Positions 1-9,034 of a stretch of 23,576 bases of DNA are shown one piece after another. The stretch is from positions 1 to 23,576 of the forward strand of contig JAOPGA020000970.1 of NCBI GenBank assembly GCA_026419775.2, written 5' to 3'. Position numbers and translations under genes: made by a program. Origin of the DNA: Acrasis kona. Lineage: Eukaryota; Heterolobosea; Eutetramitea; Acrasida; Acrasidae. Numbering within the stretch: position 1 is the first letter of the stretch; each line of letters opens with the position of its first letter. The notes below the pieces were generated by a model that did not search any database, was not told the origin of the DNA, and was given only the letters and a program-made list of their open reading frames with translations.

Positions 1-672
1 AATGGTACATCCCTACAGAAGATAAATCGTGCACAAGGGTACAACGACCATAACTGCTATGCGGTTTGTGAAACATGTAACATACTACAGTATACGAGAG
101 ATCTACTACCCTTCTATGAATGGTTATGTAGAACTGATGATTTTTTAGATTCTGGCAGTGATGCCAGTATTATGAGTTTGTTGCGTCAAAAATTCAATAC
201 GTACGCTGTAGAGGTATTTCCTGATGACGTTTGGAGAAAACTTGCAGCTGAACACCATGGTCCAATCGCACCGATCCCAATATTATTGGAATGTAATTTT
301 GAGGATATACCCACCGATATGCCGTTGGCACCTAAGGGTAGTTATGTACCCAACATCTTGCCTGACACCGAGAAGCAACGCAAGATTTTGATTGACGGTA
401 AAGGTAAAATGAATATGCGTGGACCCAATTGTCAGATACCAAGTTTGTATTACGAGTGTTTGAAATTAGCCTATTGTACATACTGCGGTGTACCTTTAGG
501 AAATATTCATGGAACCTGTCTTGACAGATTCGATCATAAAAAACCGTATACACGTTGGAACGTTTATCCGTGCTGTTTCGTTTGTAATAGCGCCAGAGGG
601 TCATTAACTTTGAAAAACTTTGCATCACATATTCAAACGGTACGCAAAAACATTGGATGCGCTTGTGGCTGA
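1..672 (+). CDS. HNH-type nuclease-like protein with two Zn/HNH modules, 5' end outside window
   Basis: The frame is open from base 1, so the protein starts upstream; the first internal ATG is at 172. A first module near the left edge (about 25-150) has a GY...N..Y.VCETCN pattern followed by FYEWL. A second module (about 478-645) has CTYC, then LDRFDHKKPYTRWN, then PCCFVCNSAR and a FASHI helix. Paired CxxC motifs around DRxD...Y..N...CxxCN are typical of the zinc-binding HNH (beta-beta-alpha-metal) nuclease fold. HNH nucleases cut DNA in viruses and mobile elements; that role here is inferred from the motif. A stop at 670-672 ends this frame, but the next frame carries a plausible continuation, so a frameshift in or near the A-run at 646-650 is likely. 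A part of this gene is duplicated in inverted orientation at 3194-3401. No neighbour fixes its role. Confidence 0.72.
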   Translation, partial: NGTSLQKINRAQGYNDHNCYAVCETCNILQYTRDLLPFYEWLCRTDDFLDSGSDASIMSLLRQKFNTYAVEVFPDDVWRKLAAEHHGPIAPIPILLECNFEDIPTDMPLAPKGSYVPNILPDTEKQRKILIDGKGKMNMRGPNCQIPSLYYECLKLAYCTYCGVPLGNIHGTCLDRFDHKKPYTRWNVYPCCFVCNSARGSLTLKNFASHIQTVRKNIGCACG

Positions 673-856
673 ATATGGTAAAGATGAGAAAGCGTTAATT
701 GCAGCATTAATCGGAAGGTTCAACTTGTTACTGAAAAACAGTAGTATCCCTAACGAGTTGTGGATGTTGCTAAAGCAAGAAAGAGATGATATTAGAACGT
801 TGCCGTACAAATATCTTCCAGATGAACTCTCGGAGCCCAAAAAGAAGAATCAATAA
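620..856 (+). pseudogene. Frame-shifted C-terminal continuation of the HNH-like gene
   Basis: The frame has only a TTG at 620 and no early ATG, which argues against an independent gene. From about 650 it encodes a hydrophilic, helical stretch with LDALVAEYGKDEKALIAAL followed by a Lys-rich end, and stops with TAA at 854-856. It takes over where the helix after the second HNH module should continue, so it is most likely the same protein in the +1 frame. The switch lies close to the A-run at 646-650. Either the gene is broken or the assembly has a one-base homopolymer error; the sequence alone cannot decide. Confidence 0.55.
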
Positions 857-1458
857 ACCAACATTTCTAAATGATATTTTTGAATTAANAGCGTGTTAAC
901 GTTAGGGTAAATAACTGTAAGCTCTGTAGAGCCTTAGTCATATAGTATATGTGATGTATTATTTGCCCGCTCTTCGCATGAAAAAAATAATCGCCCACTA
1001 GTAAAGGCAACAGCCTCACCAGGGACATTATCATTTTTTTATGGGTAACACCGTCAAACTATTAGGACATACCTGTGGTATTAATATCTTTTAGTTTTGA
1101 TGTTGTGAAGTGAATGCACGTGACGAATGAAATGTAATGAAAGTGTGATGTTTAATTAGTAGGACCTAACCCAACGGGTTATTAAGGGTTTGCGCCTGTA
1201 GGCGCTTAATGAACTGTAAAGAAACCGATGGTTTGTACAGGACTTCGCCAAACAATTGTTCAATAGAATGTTTGATAATTATATATCTTTTGAACAATAC
1301 TAATAGAATGTTCATTATACAATACCTAATTACGTTTAGAACACTCTTTATACCATTCGATGAATAGGTAATATACACGATAAAATAGTCTTCACGCTCA
1401 TGACATGTATATTGATGACTTCACACAAGTCAACTCAACTGTGTCACTTACAACCATT
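857..1458. other. Non-coding stretch with two adjacent hairpins
   Basis: I see no convincing gene here. Two perfect hairpins lie close together: TAACCC/GGGTTA closing an AAC loop at 1167-1181, and GCGCC/GGCGC closing a TGTA loop at 1192-1205. If the repeat at 1459-1561 is a transcript 3' end, this stretch could be 3' untranslated sequence of the HNH-like gene; that is inference. The antisense frame at 1166-1378 has no recognisable motif. Confidence 0.4.
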
Positions 1459-1561
1459 TCGGTGATTTGTATATATAATTTTTTGTGTAAGGTAACTCAT
1501 CAATAACTATTGACGGGGGTTGTAAAACTACCAATAAACTTTCAGGCTTATCCCTGTTTTC
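1459..1561 (+). repeat. 103-bp repeat, probable transcript 3' end (matches 4837-4939)
   Basis: These bases match 4837-4939 at about 95%. An AATAAA lies at 1533-1538, about 23 nt before the point where the two copies diverge. The other copy runs directly into 11 A residues at that point, while this one continues into a non-A sequence. That is the relationship expected between a genomic polyadenylation site (here) and a retroposed, polyadenylated copy (there). This copy may be the source locus or a close relative of it. Confidence 0.65.
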
Positions 1562-1584
1562 TAACGGAGGAAAAGAAGAAATAA

Positions 1585-1756
1585 GATAAAGAAGAGAAGA
1601 GGAAGAAGCAAGCAAAAGTAGGGCTAGAGGGGGCACATAAGAGAAAGAGAGATGTGGAAAGAGACAGCCTTAATAGCAAATGACATAAGGCTAACCTTGA
1701 AAATGAAAGTGTCCGTCAACAGACTGAGGAGGAAGCATCATCGTTATTTAAATAAA
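1585..1756 (+). pseudogene. Charged coding remnant with one in-frame TGA
   Basis: One plus-strand frame reads as a Lys/Arg/Glu-rich protein end, broken only by a TGA at about 1664-1666, and stops with TAA just before an AATAAA at about 1751. The composition (KKQAKVG, HKRKRDVERD, RQQTEEEASS) looks like the charged helical tails found next to transposase or nuclear protein domains. No domain can be named. The purine-rich DNA could produce such a composition by chance. Confidence 0.25.
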
Positions 1757-2390
1757 AATACTGTTTTGTATGTGGTTTGTTGGTTATTTCAACGATCAAT
1801 ATATTTATGAGAAGAGTGACCCAGATTAGCATTTCATGACTCGCAATACCAATGATGAGAATGAAACCAATGAATTTCCCACCATTCAAAATATTGATGA
1901 GTGTTATGAGAAATGAATTGAGCCAACAATCAAATACAAGTGGGATTGATGAGAATTTCCCAATTTTTCATTGTTATTAAAACTATCGATTGATGGGTAG
2001 ATTGACTTTTCTCAACGTAAAAATCCTCGGTAGAGATAGATGAAACAATGGGAAAATTTATTCTTGGAACACCTGTAAATATTATATACTCTCAATATTT
2101 AACCTTATTAGCCAAAGAGCAATCAGAATACAAGACAGAGTTTACAGATTTTGACTCTAAGTAGGGACTCTAAACTCTAAGTTTTTTGCCCAAATTAGGA
2201 ATTAGCGGGACTCTAACCGAATAAGGAATGGACTCTAACTTTATTATCCGTTACACTTCTCGGCGGCACAAGCAACACTGGAGGATGCAAGAACATGATT
2301 ACCGTTATATATTATAGCGGTGAAGCAAAAAGTATAAATTTCAACTTGTACTTTATAATAAATAAATCACTTTATTGAAAAATATATTGA
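1757..2390. repeat. Non-coding AT-rich stretch with iterated GACTCTAA
   Basis: No gene is supported. GACTCTAA occurs at 2153-2160, 2166-2173, 2209-2216 and 2231-2238, with a partial ACTCTAA at about 2174-2180. All are in the same orientation within 86 bp. A short imperfect hairpin (ACCG...CGGT) lies near 2300-2322. The cluster could be degenerate tandem repeats or iterated binding sites; spacing is irregular. Confidence 0.4.
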
Positions 2391-3079
2391 TTGTCATGTC
2401 AAGCGAAATCTGGAAAATACCCCGATTCAAAGGCATGGGTTGATTGGTGGTTACTTAACGCAGAAAGTCTTTATGTAAAAATGCTTGTACGCTGCTGCTC
2501 CGAGAATGTTAAGTTTAATGAGCTCCCTTGTAATACAAATGCCGCTGAGTCAATTCACAACCAATATCGCAGGATTTTAAATGTAAAGCTTAGTGATATG
2601 TTTGATGAGGACCGCCTGTTCTACGGTTATTTCTTTGCATCTTCAACAAATGTCAGAACAACTTACCGTAATAGAACGGAGGCGAAGCGTATAGCAGNCG
2701 CCAAACGAAGAAGGGAGAAACGGTATCACAATGATGGTAGAGCACCGGATACAATAAAGCAAATCCTCCAGCTGCCTGAAAATGAAATGCAACTTGCGTT
2801 GATCTAGGAGCAAGAGGTGATGTCTGTAAAAAAGAATGGACCCGGCTAACTCAAATCACAAAGGGATGCAAAGAGGCCAAAGCAGAGTTTTGAAAGGTTC
2901 AAGCACATATAGCCAATGAAATACTACTATGACTTAAAATGTACGAATTTGGCAAACATGTAGATGGGAGCAGATCCAGATATAGAGATTCGGCAAATAG
3001 AGAACGGGAGGATACCAAAGATGAAGAAGAATGTGAAAAAGAGGGTCAAGAGTTGATTGGGTATGACAACCCTAGCTAA
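2391..3079 (+). pseudogene. Decayed transposase C-terminal region, copy 1
   Basis: The first part (2391-2800) encodes a region with W..WW, a short helix, then NTNAAESIHNQYRRILN and a basic stretch ending KRYHNDGRAPDT. The (T/N)TNAxESxH motif is familiar from eukaryotic DNA-transposon proteins of the MULE/SWIM-associated kind; the exact superfamily is uncertain. Reading continues after a frameshift near 2800 in another frame, with two TGA stops (about 2891 and 2933), into a charged tail ending at TAA 3077-3079. There is no ATG at the start and homology to copy 2 begins near 2410, so it is 5' truncated. Copy 2 (3611-4320) is clearly related but diverged, so these are independent insertions or an old duplication. 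An N lies at 2698. Confidence 0.6.
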
Positions 3080-3193
3080 CAGGACTAATCAAGACCTTAT
3101 CTTAATACAGCTAATGTGTAATATGTAAATATATGATCATTTGAGCGACAATATACAGATGTATGAGTCTACAAATTCAAGTAAAACCCTATT

Positions 3194-3401
3194 TTGACAA
3201 TTTAGTCCACGCATATTCATTTTACCTTTACCGTCAATCAAAATCTTGCGTTACTTCTTAGTATCAGGCAAGATGTTGGGTACATAACTACCCTTAGGTG
3301 CCAACGGCATATCGGTGGGTATATTCTCAAAATTACATTCCAATAATATTGGGATTGGTGCAATCGGACCATGATGTTCAGCTGCAAGTTTTCTCCAAAC
3401 G
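3194..3401 (-). repeat. Inverted partial copy of the HNH-like gene
   Basis: The reverse complement matches about 229-437 at roughly 94% over 208 bp. Nearly all differences are transitions, and one changes CAA to TAA and ends the frame. It contains neither HNH zinc module. The edges are sharp: the match stops at about 3401 (adjacent CG of the source at 229) and near 3194. It sits between the two transposase relics. No poly(A) or target duplication is visible, so it is more likely a rearranged DNA fragment than a retroposed one. Confidence 0.85.
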
Positions 3402-3610
3402 AGTTGACAGATAGTCACTCTAACTTGACACAACACTAACTTTTTTGACCATATTTGGACACTCTTAAAAATAAGCCCGCAAACATAACAGTCCGTTACA
3501 AAGAGACACCACAGATGGCGCAAACATACCAGTCCGTTAAATTACACTGGCGAAGGTAGCAAGTGTAAAAGGATTTAAACATGTATAACATAAAATAAAC
3601 AAACACAACA
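3402..3610. other. Short non-coding spacer
   Basis: Nothing is supported here beyond a short direct repeat of AACATACCAGTCCGTTA-like sequence near 3483-3540 (AACATAACAGTCCGTTA and AACATACCAGTCCGTTA), about 40 bp apart. Confidence 0.35.
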
Positions 3611-4320
3611 ATGACACAAAGAAAGATTGTTACTAAAAAGTTTCAAATTAAATCTCTTGTCCAGAAAATCCAACAGCCTGACATTATAGAGAAAAATATG
3701 AATGTCACAATGGAGTACTCTCAAGCCTTTGGGTATAAAGACATGCTTATAAAGTATCTTGGGGAGGAGAAGGGAACAGCTAGATTCTGGCAAACTATTA
3801 AAGGTTGCTACGTTCACTAGCTTCGCTCCTGCAAAAGATTATTTGAAAAAATTGGAGCTAGTGAGAGGGAAGCTGAGCTTTTCATGCAAAATTGTAAGAA
3901 AATGCCTAAATGCTTGCGAGATGAAGCAGAAGCTATTCTCTTTTTTAATAGCATTACAGATACTTTCCCTGGACTCAAAGACTGGTCTAAGTGGTGGCTA
4001 CATGATGCTAATGGGCTTCATTTGAAAATGTTAGTTAAAGGGTGCTCCAAAAACATCAAGTTTAACGAACTTCCTGATGACACCAATGCTGCAGAGTCTA
4101 TTAATTATCAGTATTGAAAGATTCTGAATGTTAACTTACAGCTTGAGCTAGGTGATATTTTTGAGGAGGACCAACTCTTTTACAGGTACTTCATTGCGTG
4201 TGAGACTCAGATACGTACTTCATACAGGGACAGGAGTGTAGCTAAGAAGAAGGCTGACGCTAAGGAACCGAAGATACCGCAATGATGGTAGAGCGCCAGA
4301 TACCCTTTGTGATGTCCATT
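3611..4320 (+). pseudogene. Decayed transposase, copy 2 (longer N-terminal part)
   Basis: Coding similarity is spread over several frames. An N-terminal stretch starts at ATG 3611, with a frameshift near 3810. The reading then continues through an AELFMQNCKKMP-like helix region (from about 3840) and EAEAILFFNSI to W..WW and DTNAAESINYQY (to about 4117), where a TGA occupies the place of an Arg codon in copy 1. Beyond that come GDIFEEDQLFY and a basic region, with another frameshift near 4265. Order and motifs parallel copy 1 at 2391-2800. The function inferred is a DNA transposase of a MULE-like or related class; no DDE core can be assigned. The similarity ends abruptly near 4320, next to the start of the gypsy Gag remnant. 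Confidence 0.6.
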
Positions 4321-4337
4321 CCCTTCTAGTTAGATAA

Positions 4338-4812
4338 CAAGCATTCACAGGTTTGTTAGAATGGATTTGTTCTCTACAGGTTAACCCAAACTCTATTTTA
4401 AATGACGCCGCCATTACAAATAGAATGTTAGGATCCTTGTTGTCATCAAGTGAGAGCTCCCAAGTAAACTCATATGTGGGACATTTTAAGTTGCATCCAA
4501 AGCCGCACAATTCATTGTTAAGAATTTAAAATTAAGGCAAGAATTCCTAAATAAACAAAAAGACAAAGCAAACAAGAAAGAGAAGCAAGAGCAAAACCTT
4601 AACAGAAGACTCCACAATTATGATAACAAGCCGTCAATTCAATCAGGACATTTGATTGACAACCTCTACACCTTTGAACTATACTTGTCAACACATAACG
4701 TCAAGCATAGTGATGTTTTAGTTCTGTTGCAAATGTGCTTACCTGGTGATAAGAGCAGCATCATCGCGAACAGATTATCAGACAATTAAAGAAATTGTCA
4801 TGGAATGAATCA
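4338..4812 (+). pseudogene. Element A Gag N-terminal remnant
   Basis: Translated pieces align in order with residues about 25-200 of the intact Gag in element B. They are a LLEWI segment, then KAAQFIVKNLKLRQEF, a Lys/Gln-rich helix (KANKKEKQEQNLNRRLHNYD) and LLQMCLPGDKSSIIANR, ending at LSWNES. At least one frameshift (about 4490) and a TAA near 4786 break the frame. Gag would form the virus-like particle; here it cannot be made. The piece is cut at 4812 by the retroposed insertion and resumes at 4951. Confidence 0.7.
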
Positions 4813-4950
4813 TTGTGAACACAAGCAATCACCTTCTCGGTAATTTGTATATATAATTTTATGTGTAAGGTAACTCATCAATAACTATTGATGGGGGTTG
4901 TAAAACTACCAATAAACTATCAGGCTTATCCCTGTTTTCAAAAAAAAAAA
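4813..4950 (+). mobile_element. Retroposed RNA with poly(A) tail and 17-bp target duplication
   Basis: A 138-bp segment absent from intact element B interrupts Gag. It is flanked by TGTCATGGAATGAATCA (4796-4812) and TGTCATGGAACGAATCA (4951-4967), a 17-bp duplication with one mismatch. It ends in 11 A residues (4940-4950), preceded by AATAAA at 4911-4916. Target duplication, poly(A) tail and a polyadenylation signal 24 nt upstream are the hallmarks of LINE-mediated retroposition of an mRNA or SINE-like RNA. Most of it (4837-4939) matches 1459-1561. The first 24 bp differ from that locus, which could reflect an upstream exon or divergence. Confidence 0.85.
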
Positions 4951-6314
4951 TGTCATGGAACGAATCAAAGAAATCCATCCTATTGGCCCTAGACCCATCA
5001 AAAGATGAAGAGCAGTACGTTCAAGAACTACGTTTACTCAAGACAGGCATCAACAAAACGGTCTACAATTACAACAGACGTTTCTTAGCATATGCATCTA
5101 TTCTACAATTAGATTGTACCGAAGCAGGAAAGATATTCCTTTTGACTTTACCCGAGTATGTCAGAAAAGAACTAAATAAGAAGATGGCACCAGTACCGAA
5201 TTATCTGTACATTCAATGGACCATCGATAATATGATTGAGTTCATTGCAGTGTGGATGAGACCCCAAGAAGAAAACGTCTACGAGAAGAGAAAGCCAGAT
5301 ATCAGGCAACAAAAGGAGAAGTTGGGTCAAGAACTTCGCAATATTCGTATCAAGAACCTGCACAATTTGAAGAAAGACAAGAGAAATGAGATCATCGAAA
5401 AAATTAAGAAAAAGATTCTTCATTGTTGGAAGTGTGATAAGAAAGCACCCAAATGTGAAGGCGGGCATATCCAACCTGATTGTCCAGAACCTCTGAGTAG
5501 TACAGTTAAAGAGAACAAGTACAAACCAGATTTCAAAACAAAGAGAGATCCAAGGCAGGACAAGGGGAACGAGAAGAAGAAGGTCAAGGTGAATAAAATT
5601 ACTTTGTTTGATGTATCGAAAGAACATATGACCAATCAAGACAACGTAAGAATGGGAGAAGATGATCCAATTCTGTTAGAAGACGAACTAGAGAACGACA
5701 TTGCTGAAGAAGACCATTCCGAGGAAGAACAAACGGAAGCCTTCAGAATTAATAAAATTACTATCAATCCGCAAGAATCCAAGAACTTAGAGGAAGAACT
5801 AGAGGAAGTGGAACAAGATTTAGAATTGATGTATGAGAAATTGCAGTACGCTGAGTGCAATATCAACGGAACACCAACTAAAGCACTTGTTGATAAAGGA
5901 GCACAAGTTAGTGTAGTTAGCCAAAGGTTTCTGAATTACAGTAAAAAGCATTCCCACTACTTGATATATGTTAATAAGAATGCAAATGTGAATGTTGTGT
6001 TTCCAGACAAGCGGCGAGTTAAGTGCCAAACCGCTAAGTTACAAGTCGATTACAATGGAGTCAAATTGGAACACACCTTTGTAGTGTTGCCAGAATTCGA
6101 TGAAGAAGTTATATTCGGAAGGCCATTATGTAGGATATTCTGTATCACCGATATTTATGATACATTACCAGACATTTCACAACAACAAGTTGAAGATTTC
6201 TTAAAGAATTTCCAACCTACACCAATCGATGAAATCTTATCAAGAGATTATGACAAAGAATCCAAAGGAGTTCAATACCACCCAGATATGCACAAAAGTA
6301 TATGGAGTACATAG
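4950..6314 (+). pseudogene. Element A Gag C-terminal part and aspartic protease
   Basis: This open frame begins at an ATG created at the poly(A)/target junction, so the start is artificial. Early residues match the Gag of element B (SWNESKKSILLALD). The zinc knuckle near 5421-5480 is CWKC followed by ten residues, then H and C, instead of the standard CX2CX4HX4C; six residues appear inserted. A Glu-rich linker follows. The protease motif LVDKGAQVSVVS has its catalytic Asp codon at 5892-5894, with Lys where Thr or Ser is usual; VIFGR marks the second conserved protease block. The frame is lost near 6295, where the reading continues in the 6302 frame. Confidence 0.85.
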
Positions 6315-6674
6315 CCAAGTTTATTGAAGCAAATGCAGCTACTATCGATAAGCACAGTACTATCGGAACCATTGCTATACAGTTTGCAGAGGAGGCATCA
6401 AGAAAGAAAGGTTGTTGGTCAAGATTCTATCATCCATTAGAAGCGGAGTTGAAATTTCATGAGGTAGTTAAAGAATGGGTCAAAGACAACGTAGTAGAAG
6501 AGATGATTGATCTAGATGAGTTGGACAAGACCAGGAACAAGGAAACAAGTACAGAGGTTCTGTGGGATTATCAACTTCTTTAGGAGGTTCATTCCACATG
6601 CTAGCGATCTGTTGTATCCTATTATGGCAAGACAAGAGAAATCGTTTCAATGGAAAGATTTTCCAGAATTAGAA
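6302..6674 (+). pseudogene. Element A protease-RT connection with deleted RT core
   Basis: The first part (about 6302-6515) matches the protease-RT connection of element B, including DKHSTIGTIAI and EEMIDLD. A deletion junction near 6515-6545 then joins, in another frame, a TRKQVQ...INFFRRFIPHASDLLYP segment that in element B lies about 200 residues further on. The whole fingers-palm region with the catalytic Asp pair is gone, so no polymerase can be made. The piece ends at FPELE, where the antisense insertion begins. Confidence 0.8.
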
Positions 6675-7308
6675 AATAATAATAAACGTAATATTTATTT
6701 CGATGATATTTTATATAAACTATGCACTACTCCCATGAGGGCAAACAATGTGCAAGTCATTGTGATGGGGGTTATAGGATGGAGTCGAGGTCCATCTGGA
6801 GAGAGCGAGCGGCAGAACGGTTGGAGGAGGGAGTTGGGGCTTCCTCATTTCTGGATTTGTTAAGAATGTCTTGTTTCTTAGCCAGAGTGAGTTTGTTGGG
6901 TGTGGTTGGAGCTGCTCTTGGAACAAAAGGGTCCATGGCCTTGAAAGCAGTCCGGAAATTGTTAGAGTGGCATGGAGGAGTAGAGTTGGAGTTGGTAGCA
7001 GATTTGTTGGGGGAGGACGGGTAGCTAGAAAGAGCGTGCTTTCATTCTTATCCGAAGAGGGGAAGGAAGAGACATTGTCGATGGACGAGAAATGGAGGAG
7101 CATGTCCTCATGATTAGGTTGTTGTTGTTGTTGTAGTGGATGTAGTTGTTGTTGTTGTTGTTGTTGTTGTGGTTGTGGTTGTTGTGGTTTTAGTGGTGGT
7201 TGTAAGGGTTGATGTTGTGGGTGAAGNGAGGTGTGGAGGGGAACTTGGAAATGGTTGCACAGGGACAACAGCATGGACTTCATGTCAAGGACCTCCGTGG
7301 AAATGGAC
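6675..7308 (-). mobile_element. Antisense processed pseudogene: 3' part of a Gln/Ser-rich mRNA with 18-bp target duplication
   Basis: A 634-bp segment absent from element B splits RT-RNase H. GATTTTCCAGAATTAGAA is present on both sides (6657-6674 and 7309-7326), a perfect 18-bp duplication. Read on the minus strand it begins with a poly-Gln region from the (GTT)n tract at about 7110-7190, then NHEDMLLHFSSIDNVSSFP. After a probable frameshift near 7030 comes a hydrophilic Ser/Lys/Asn-rich end (KLTLAKKQDILNKSRNEE) finishing DLDSIL with TAA at 6772-6774. AATAAA (plus 6694-6699) lies 19 nt before the end. Coding end, 3' UTR, polyadenylation signal and target duplication point to a 5'-truncated retroposed mRNA; the poly(A) is eroded to an ATT-rich end. 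The parent gene is not recognised. An N lies at 7227. Confidence 0.75.
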
Positions 7309-8392
7309 GATTTTCCAGAATTAGAAGAAGCCTACATCAACAGTCTAGTAACCAATGTTCCATTTTTACATTACCCATTACCGAGTATTCCATTAGAGTT
7401 GGAGACAGACACAAGTGACACTGGAATAAGAGGGGCTCTATTTCAAAGAATAGATGGGAACAAGAGATATTTAGGTTTCCATTCTAGAGTACTTAGCAAG
7501 AGCGAGAAGTTGTATTCTATCCCTAAGAAAGAGTTGTTATCTATCATTGTACACATAAATTACTACAGACATCACCTGTTGGGAAAGCATTTCAAGTTGC
7601 ACACAGACAGCAAAGCATTAACAGATGTAATTACGGCATTAGAGCAACCAAATTTCAAGAATTCTACACTGACAGGATGGATTGCAACTATTTCCGAGTT
7701 CAGTTTTGAAGTGTTCCACATTAAAGAAGAGCTAAACGTATTACCAGATTTGTTATCAAGACTGAATAGAATCACCACATTAGAAGATGAGACAGAAAAA
7801 CTTCTAGACAAATCTCATTTGGCTCATTGGGGCGCTATAGGGATGCATAATTACATTTGCATAAACCATCCAGAACATAAAATTAAGAATGTTTTCGACA
7901 AGTGTTTGGATTATATCAAGAAATGTGATATATGCCAAAGAGTAAACAATCATCGCATAGGATACGCTCCACTCAAAGAACCAACGTTTTAGTATGCCAG
8001 AAGAGCACATACACATAGACATTATGGAGATACCAGAGAGCAAGAAAGGTTACAAATTACTACTAGTTATGGTGGATAAATTTACAAAATATGTATGGTT
8101 GAAGCCTATTCTTGAGAAAACAAAAGAAACAGTATCTAAAGAGATTATCGCAATGTTCATGTCATTTGGATTTCCAGCAACAATTAAATCAGATAATGGA
8201 AAAGAGTTTATCAATTCAGCTGTTGAAGAAGCTTGTAAAATAGCAGGCACAGTTCACAACAAAGTTATTGTGTATAATCACCATGCCAATGGTCTAGTCG
8301 AGAACAACAACAAGACCATTTGTACTTTATTACTCAAATTAAGTTTATCGTTGAAACATAAAACAATACAACGATTATTGGGAAAGACCTGA
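7309..8392 (+). pseudogene. Element A RNase H and integrase N-terminal/core region
   Basis: 7327-7992 encodes the RT thumb/RNase H part: LELETDTSDTG (the Asp of the RNase H active site), YSIPKKELLSI, HLLGKHFKLHTDSKAL and LPDLLSRL. The integrase zinc finger follows (HLAHWG ... CDICQ). A one-base shift near 7990 moves the reading to 7994-8392, with the integrase core HIDIM, SDNGKEF and GLVENNNKT, the D, D and E of the catalytic triad. The frame is lost again at about 8390. All motifs match element B in order, so the triad is intact but distributed over broken frames. Confidence 0.85.
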
Positions 8393-9003
8393 TACCAGCA
8401 TGCATGTTTGCAATGAAATAGCAGAATTCACTCCGAATTAATGGCAACTCCATTCTCACTCATGTTTGGACGAGGACCATTCAATTTTGCAACACCATCA
8501 GAAAAGGATGAGAAATCAACGGAGAAAGATCGAAAGCAAATGTTACAATTTTGGGAAACTCATAAGGAAATTGTACCAGGACTGTTGTACAAGATGAGAG
8601 TAAATGCGTTTGAGAAAACTATATATCACAAGAAAACGGACACATACAAACCTAAAGAGACTGTGATGTTACGCAACCCACGGAAACATTGTATGAAATA
8701 GTTGAACAAACTCCAATCAATGGCGAGTACATTATCAAGAATAACGTACAGAACAACATCAAAGCTCCAGCGAATTATTTGAAGAGAGTTAAACTCAATA
8801 AAGGTCAAACATTACTGGATTGTCCCAAATACACTGAAGAATTTTCAGAGTTAGAAGAAGCAGATGAAACGGGTATTGATGATCAGAAAGAAAAATCATT
8901 TCCAATTCCAGAAGTAGTTAGAAATAGAGTTATTGATACCGATGGTTCAATAGCTGTTGGAAAGGCAAAACGTACAATACGCAAGCCTAGTAGATATGCT
9001 TAG
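8393..9003 (+). pseudogene. Element A integrase C-terminal part and tail
   Basis: Two frames cover the piece. 8441-8701 matches the stretch after the integrase core (MATPFSLMFGRGPF ... YKPKETVMLRNPRK). A shift with a small deletion near 8685 removes the GEFLYEG part of the GPY/F module, and the reading resumes as YEIVEQTPINGEYIIK to a basic end (KRTIRKPSRYA) with TAG at 9001-9003. The GPY/F module is typical of chromovirus-type Ty3/gypsy integrases; no chromodomain follows. Confidence 0.8.
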
Positions 9004-9034
9004 TCAGATTTATGATTCAAGCAAGTAGAGATAA

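Noticed and set aside
2801-3079. Several in-frame TGA codons (2891, 2933, also 1664 and 4116) hinted at TGA reassigned to an amino acid
   Set aside because: The TGA at 4116 stands where copy 1 has an Arg codon, which fits CGA-to-TGA decay. The intact gag-pol frame uses TGG for Trp and ends at TGA. Pseudogene decay is simpler.
5172-5639. Antisense hydrophobic ORFs within gag-pro (5172-5639, 5420-5635)
   Set aside because: They mirror the charged Gag sequence; antisense of Lys/Glu codons gives Leu/Phe runs.
7110-7190. The (GTT)n tract as a CRISPR or microsatellite array
   Set aside because: It is the poly-Gln part of the antisense insert; no spacers or fixed-length repeats.
6720-7283. A 187-codon minus-strand Gln/Pro-rich frame taken as one gene
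   Set aside because: Its second half (Pro/Leu/Thr-rich) looks like an out-of-frame reading; the better coding character shifts frame near 7030 and ends at 6772. It is treated as a retroposed mRNA fragment.
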